The translations under genes and the position numbers were made by a program. Shown here piece by piece: positions 14,156-16,420 of a stretch of 16,420 bases of DNA. The DNA is taken from contig QMMB01000012.1 of assembly GCA_003647035.1 (NCBI GenBank), positions 1-16,420 on the forward strand, given 5' to 3'. The notes under the pieces were generated by a model, which saw nothing but the letters and a program-made list of their open reading frames with translations, had not been told where the DNA came from and searched no databases. Numbering within the stretch: the stretch's first letter is position 1; each line of letters begins with the position of its first letter. The DNA comes from Deltaproteobacteria bacterium (lineage in GTDB: Bacteria > Myxococcota_A > Polyangia > Polyangiales > Houyiibacteriaceae).

Positions 14156-15179
14156 GAAAGTACTTGATCGCGCTCTGACCCATCGCGGTGGTGCCGGCCC
14201 CGGCGACGCCGGCGGAGACCACGTTTCCCGCACCGGGGACGAACTTGGCGATTGTTTGGGCAGAGAATCGCAGGCCCATGCCAACCCCGCCGACGACCCC
14301 GATACTGCCGAGCCATTCGGCGACGGTCTTTTTGCCCCAACTTCGGCCGCTGAGATACGCCAACGAGCTCACCATCATGGCTTGCAGGGGCCCCAACACC
14401 ATCATGTCGGAAAATGGAATCGGCGTGAGCCCGACCGTGACCGAAACCGCCGTGCATGCTTGAACGATCTCGTTGCCAATCCGCACGCGGCCCTCTTTCG
14501 CGCGTGTCAGCGCCCGAGCCGCTTCGAGCCGTGCTTCTTCGGGCAGCGCCAGGATCGTCGCCTCCGAAAGTCCCTCTAGGCCACGCCCGCTGATCGAGGA
14601 CACCGCACGCACCGGGTCCGCGGTCAGGCCCGAGTCACGAAGCTTGGCGTCGAGCTGGTGACACGCCGCTTCAACGTGAGATTCGCTCCGTCCGATGAGA
14701 TCCGCGTGGGTCAGCAGTGGAAACACCCGCAAGGCCCCATCCCCCTCCGACACTCCGGCTAGCAAGCTCTTAGCGCGCTCGATGATCGGACCGGTGTCCT
14801 TCGCGTCGTTGGGCTCGAAGGTGAGGAACACGAGGTCGGGCCGTTCGTCCGCGAGCGCCGCATGCCATTGCGATCGTGCCGCGGCATCATCCACGTCAAT
14901 CTCGAGCCAATCGAGCTTCGCTCCTTCGTGCTCGAGATGCACCCACTGACCGTGATCCGCGTGCAACGGTTCTGCGATCGGTTGTCGTTCGATCAACGCC
15001 CGAAGCAATGTCGATCGCCCACTGCTAGCAAGCCCGAGGGCGGCGATCCGAGGCGGGCGGCGTCGATACAGCAACGAACGAAGACCGCTTAGATCGTTCT
15101 TGACACTCGAAACCAGTGGCACCCGATCGAGAACCCGGACGAGCTGGTCCAACGCCATCTCCTTTGCGCGATTGCTCAT
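14145..15179 (-). CDS. GTPase-like protein with C-terminal DUF697-type membrane domain; degenerate P-loop
   Basis: A 344-residue protein from ATG 15179. The first half resembles a small GTPase fold: P-loop-like GLASSGRST (49-57), LLTHAD (155-160) where the guanine-specificity NKxD would be, and VSSISGRGLEGL (193-204) resembling the G5 region. Several key residues deviate. The P-loop Lys is Arg55, the G3 region reads LDWLEIDVDD without a DxxG, and Lys is absent from THAD. Nucleotide binding may be weak or lost. The C-terminal part (about 225-344) matches the DUF697 style: a TVGLTPIPFSDMMVLGPLQ stretch (248-266), hydrophobic helices, and Gly-rich segments (291-303, 315-330). Proteins of this group attach to the inner membrane; roles are poorly known. 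It is convergent with lipB (11-bp overlap) and divergent from the DUF1444-like gene. Confidence 0.82.
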   Translation of the reverse strand: MSNRAKEMALDQLVRVLDRVPLVSSVKNDLSGLRSLLYRRRPPRIAALGLASSGRSTLLRALIERQPIAEPLHADHGQWVHLEHEGAKLDWLEIDVDDAAARSQWHAALADERPDLVFLTFEPNDAKDTGPIIERAKSLLAGVSEGDGALRVFPLLTHADLIGRSESHVEAACHQLDAKLRDSGLTADPVRAVSSISGRGLEGLSEATILALPEEARLEAARALTRAKEGRVRIGNEIVQACTAVSVTVGLTPIPFSDMMVLGPLQAMMVSSLAYLSGRSWGKKTVAEWLGSIGVVGGVGMGLRFSAQTIAKFVPGAGNVVSAGVAGAGTTAMGQSAIKYFLKD

Positions 15180-15248
15180 CGATCAATTCATTCGGCTTGC
15201 GGTCTATGCGCGCAACCCGAGTCATGTTAACGTCGGGATGGGTAGCTG

Positions 15249-16400
15249 GTGGGGGTGGATTGGCTCAATGCGCTGGAAGACGTCGGCGGCCGTCTCGTGC
15301 CTGCTGCACGCGCTTTTGTCGATTCTCAGCACCCTCCTCTGCCGGGAACGGGCGCGACTGGCATTCGTTGGCTAGCTGATCAACTGGACGACTTCATCGA
15401 CAGGGACACGGAAGGGGCCGATGACGATCGCTTCGTCGAGGGCGCGGGGGCGGTGCTCGGCCTTTTACTGATCGACCACTTGGGTGGCCGGACCCGGGAG
15501 CGTGACGGCTGCCATCGCGTGCAACTCGGACGCTTCGGCTGGTTTGACCCGTTTGGCACGATTCAAGAGGCCCTGGACGCGGAGGACCCTCGAAGGTGCC
15601 TGTCGGAGTACCTGTCGGTCGCAGAACGCGAGGCCGCCGAGAACGGTCCCGTGTCACGCGTGGTACGAGTCTTTGCCGACACGCTCCACCGCGAGCGCCC
15701 CGACCTCGACATCGAGTCCCAGTTCGAGCTGACGGTCGACCTCAACAACGGCGCGAGCGTCGACCTGGCGCGCCTAGAACGCGTCGCGCGCGACCAAGAC
15801 GACGACGCAGCGACCGAGGCGGCGCGACGCATCGTCAGCATGCTCCCGGGAGCCAACGCCCGAGAAGAGACGCGCTGGAATGAAGCCGCAACACGTCTGC
15901 TGCCACGGCTCGTTTCCAAGAACTTTGTGGCGTCGTTGTCTGGTGAGCAAGCCCTATACACGGACGACGTCGGCGCCGACGTCCACCTCGCGCTGCAGCT
16001 CCGCTACGGCACACGCGCACGCTACGTGCGGAGCGCCGAGGTCGACTCGTGGATGCTCGAGCGGGCGGCGACCCGTCAGCAGGCCATCGAGAACCTGGCC
16101 GCGAAGTCGCGCTCGTTGCGTCTCCAGCGAGTCACTCCGGAGATTCTGCGCGTACGGCAGGGCGATGGTTTGGACGGGGCGCGACTACTCCTTCCGGACT
16201 TGGCAGCCCGCCTCGCGCAGCTAGAACCCGGCCCTTGGATAGCCTCGGCGCCACACCGCGACGTCCTTCTCTTGGCCCGTGAGGGAGCGATCGAAGAGCT
16301 CTGCAAGCGGGCCGAGGACGCCGCCCGGCGGGCGCCGCACCCGGTTTCCGCAGAGATCTTCGCGATTACGCCGCAAGGTCCACGCCCCTTGCGGCGGTAG
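15249..16400 (+). CDS. DUF1444 (YtpQ-like) domain protein with a long N-terminal extension
   Basis: A 383-residue protein with a GTG start; GTG 15249 is used, GTG 15255 is equally possible, and the nearby ATG at 15238 is out of frame. No good Shine-Dalgarno is visible. The C-terminal 165 residues show the DUF1444 pattern: LLPRLVSKNFV (217-227), ALYTDDVGADVHLALQLRYG (235-254), a region where YtpQ-type proteins have an N-[VI]-R-S-L turn (here LAAKSRSLRLQ, 283-293), GDGLDGARLLLP (305-316), and APHRDVLLLA (334-343). The molecular function of DUF1444 is not known. Residues 1-150 (including RFGWFDPFGTIQEALDAED, 95-113) belong to no family I recognise. No signal peptide or membrane segment is apparent, so it is probably cytoplasmic. 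It is divergent from the GTPase-like gene across 69 bp, which may reflect shared control. Confidence 0.8.
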   Translation: MGVDWLNALEDVGGRLVPAARAFVDSQHPPLPGTGATGIRWLADQLDDFIDRDTEGADDDRFVEGAGAVLGLLLIDHLGGRTRERDGCHRVQLGRFGWFDPFGTIQEALDAEDPRRCLSEYLSVAEREAAENGPVSRVVRVFADTLHRERPDLDIESQFELTVDLNNGASVDLARLERVARDQDDDAATEAARRIVSMLPGANAREETRWNEAATRLLPRLVSKNFVASLSGEQALYTDDVGADVHLALQLRYGTRARYVRSAEVDSWMLERAATRQQAIENLAAKSRSLRLQRVTPEILRVRQGDGLDGARLLLPDLAARLAQLEPGPWIASAPHRDVLLLAREGAIEELCKRAEDAARRAPHPVSAEIFAITPQGPRPLRR

Positions 16401-16420
16401 CGCTTGGCCCCAAAACTAGG
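16401..16420. other. Right-edge non-coding remainder
   Basis: Only 20 bases follow the DUF1444-like stop codon. They contain no recognisable element, and the window ends here. Confidence 0.6.

Noticed and set aside
15180..15248. Possible promoter pair between the divergent pseudo-GTPase and DUF1444-like genes
   Set aside because: TTGC-type hexamers are present on both strands, but no -10 element occurs at acceptable spacing, so no promoter is called.
1..16420. Search for CRISPR arrays, tRNA genes, insertion sequences, prophage or defence genes
   Set aside because: None of these signatures was seen; the window looks like ordinary chromosome of even composition.

Overview
This window is a high-GC, gene-dense bacterial chromosomal segment. 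The best guess is a Gram-negative of the Myxococcota/'Deltaproteobacteria' type. The evidence is a cysteine-rich repeat lipoprotein of the kind common in that group, a single-chain FadN-type beta-oxidation enzyme, a membrane-anchored sensor kinase with an unusual multi-pass N-terminus, and several uncharacterised proteins. This placement is an inference from gene content, not from a marker gene. No gene-free stretch longer than 300 bases exists. No tRNA, rRNA, CRISPR array, insertion sequence or phage gene was seen.

Layout. (1) 1-746, minus: a homocysteine S-methyltransferase-like gene running off the left edge, divergent from (2) 802-2937, plus: a multi-pass membrane histidine kinase whose phospho-acceptor histidine is proline. 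(3) 2883-3875, minus: a membrane-anchored protein of unknown function with a possible AMMECR1-like C-terminus; its 3' end overlaps that of the kinase. (4) 3937-4413, plus: TrmL tRNA methyltransferase, then 4458-5399, plus: a lipoprotein with 44 cysteines in eleven four-Cys units. (5) 5426-7479, minus: a translationally coupled pair, an acyltransferase followed by an extended SDR protein that lacks the catalytic Tyr/Lys. (6) 7585-8388, plus: a HisN-type inositol-monophosphatase-family phosphatase. (7) 8475-14155, plus: four tightly spaced genes, fadN-like, fadA, lpd and lipB. (8) 14145-15179, minus: a GTPase-like/DUF697 membrane protein with a degenerate P-loop. (9) 15249-16400, plus: a DUF1444-like protein with a long extra N-terminus.

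Functional logic. The plus-strand cluster 8475-14155 combines the last three steps of fatty-acid beta-oxidation (hydration, dehydrogenation, thiolysis) with dihydrolipoyl dehydrogenase and the octanoyltransferase that begins lipoate attachment. This suggests a unit linking acetyl-CoA production to lipoyl-dependent dehydrogenase complexes. The coupled acyltransferase/SDR pair looks like a lipid- or envelope-related module and resembles, from memory, the mycobacterial Rv0502/Rv0501 pair.

The most unusual point is that three proteins (kinase, SDR, GTPase-like) have recognisable folds but have lost the residue normally needed for catalysis. No complete, clearly new multi-gene system is evident.
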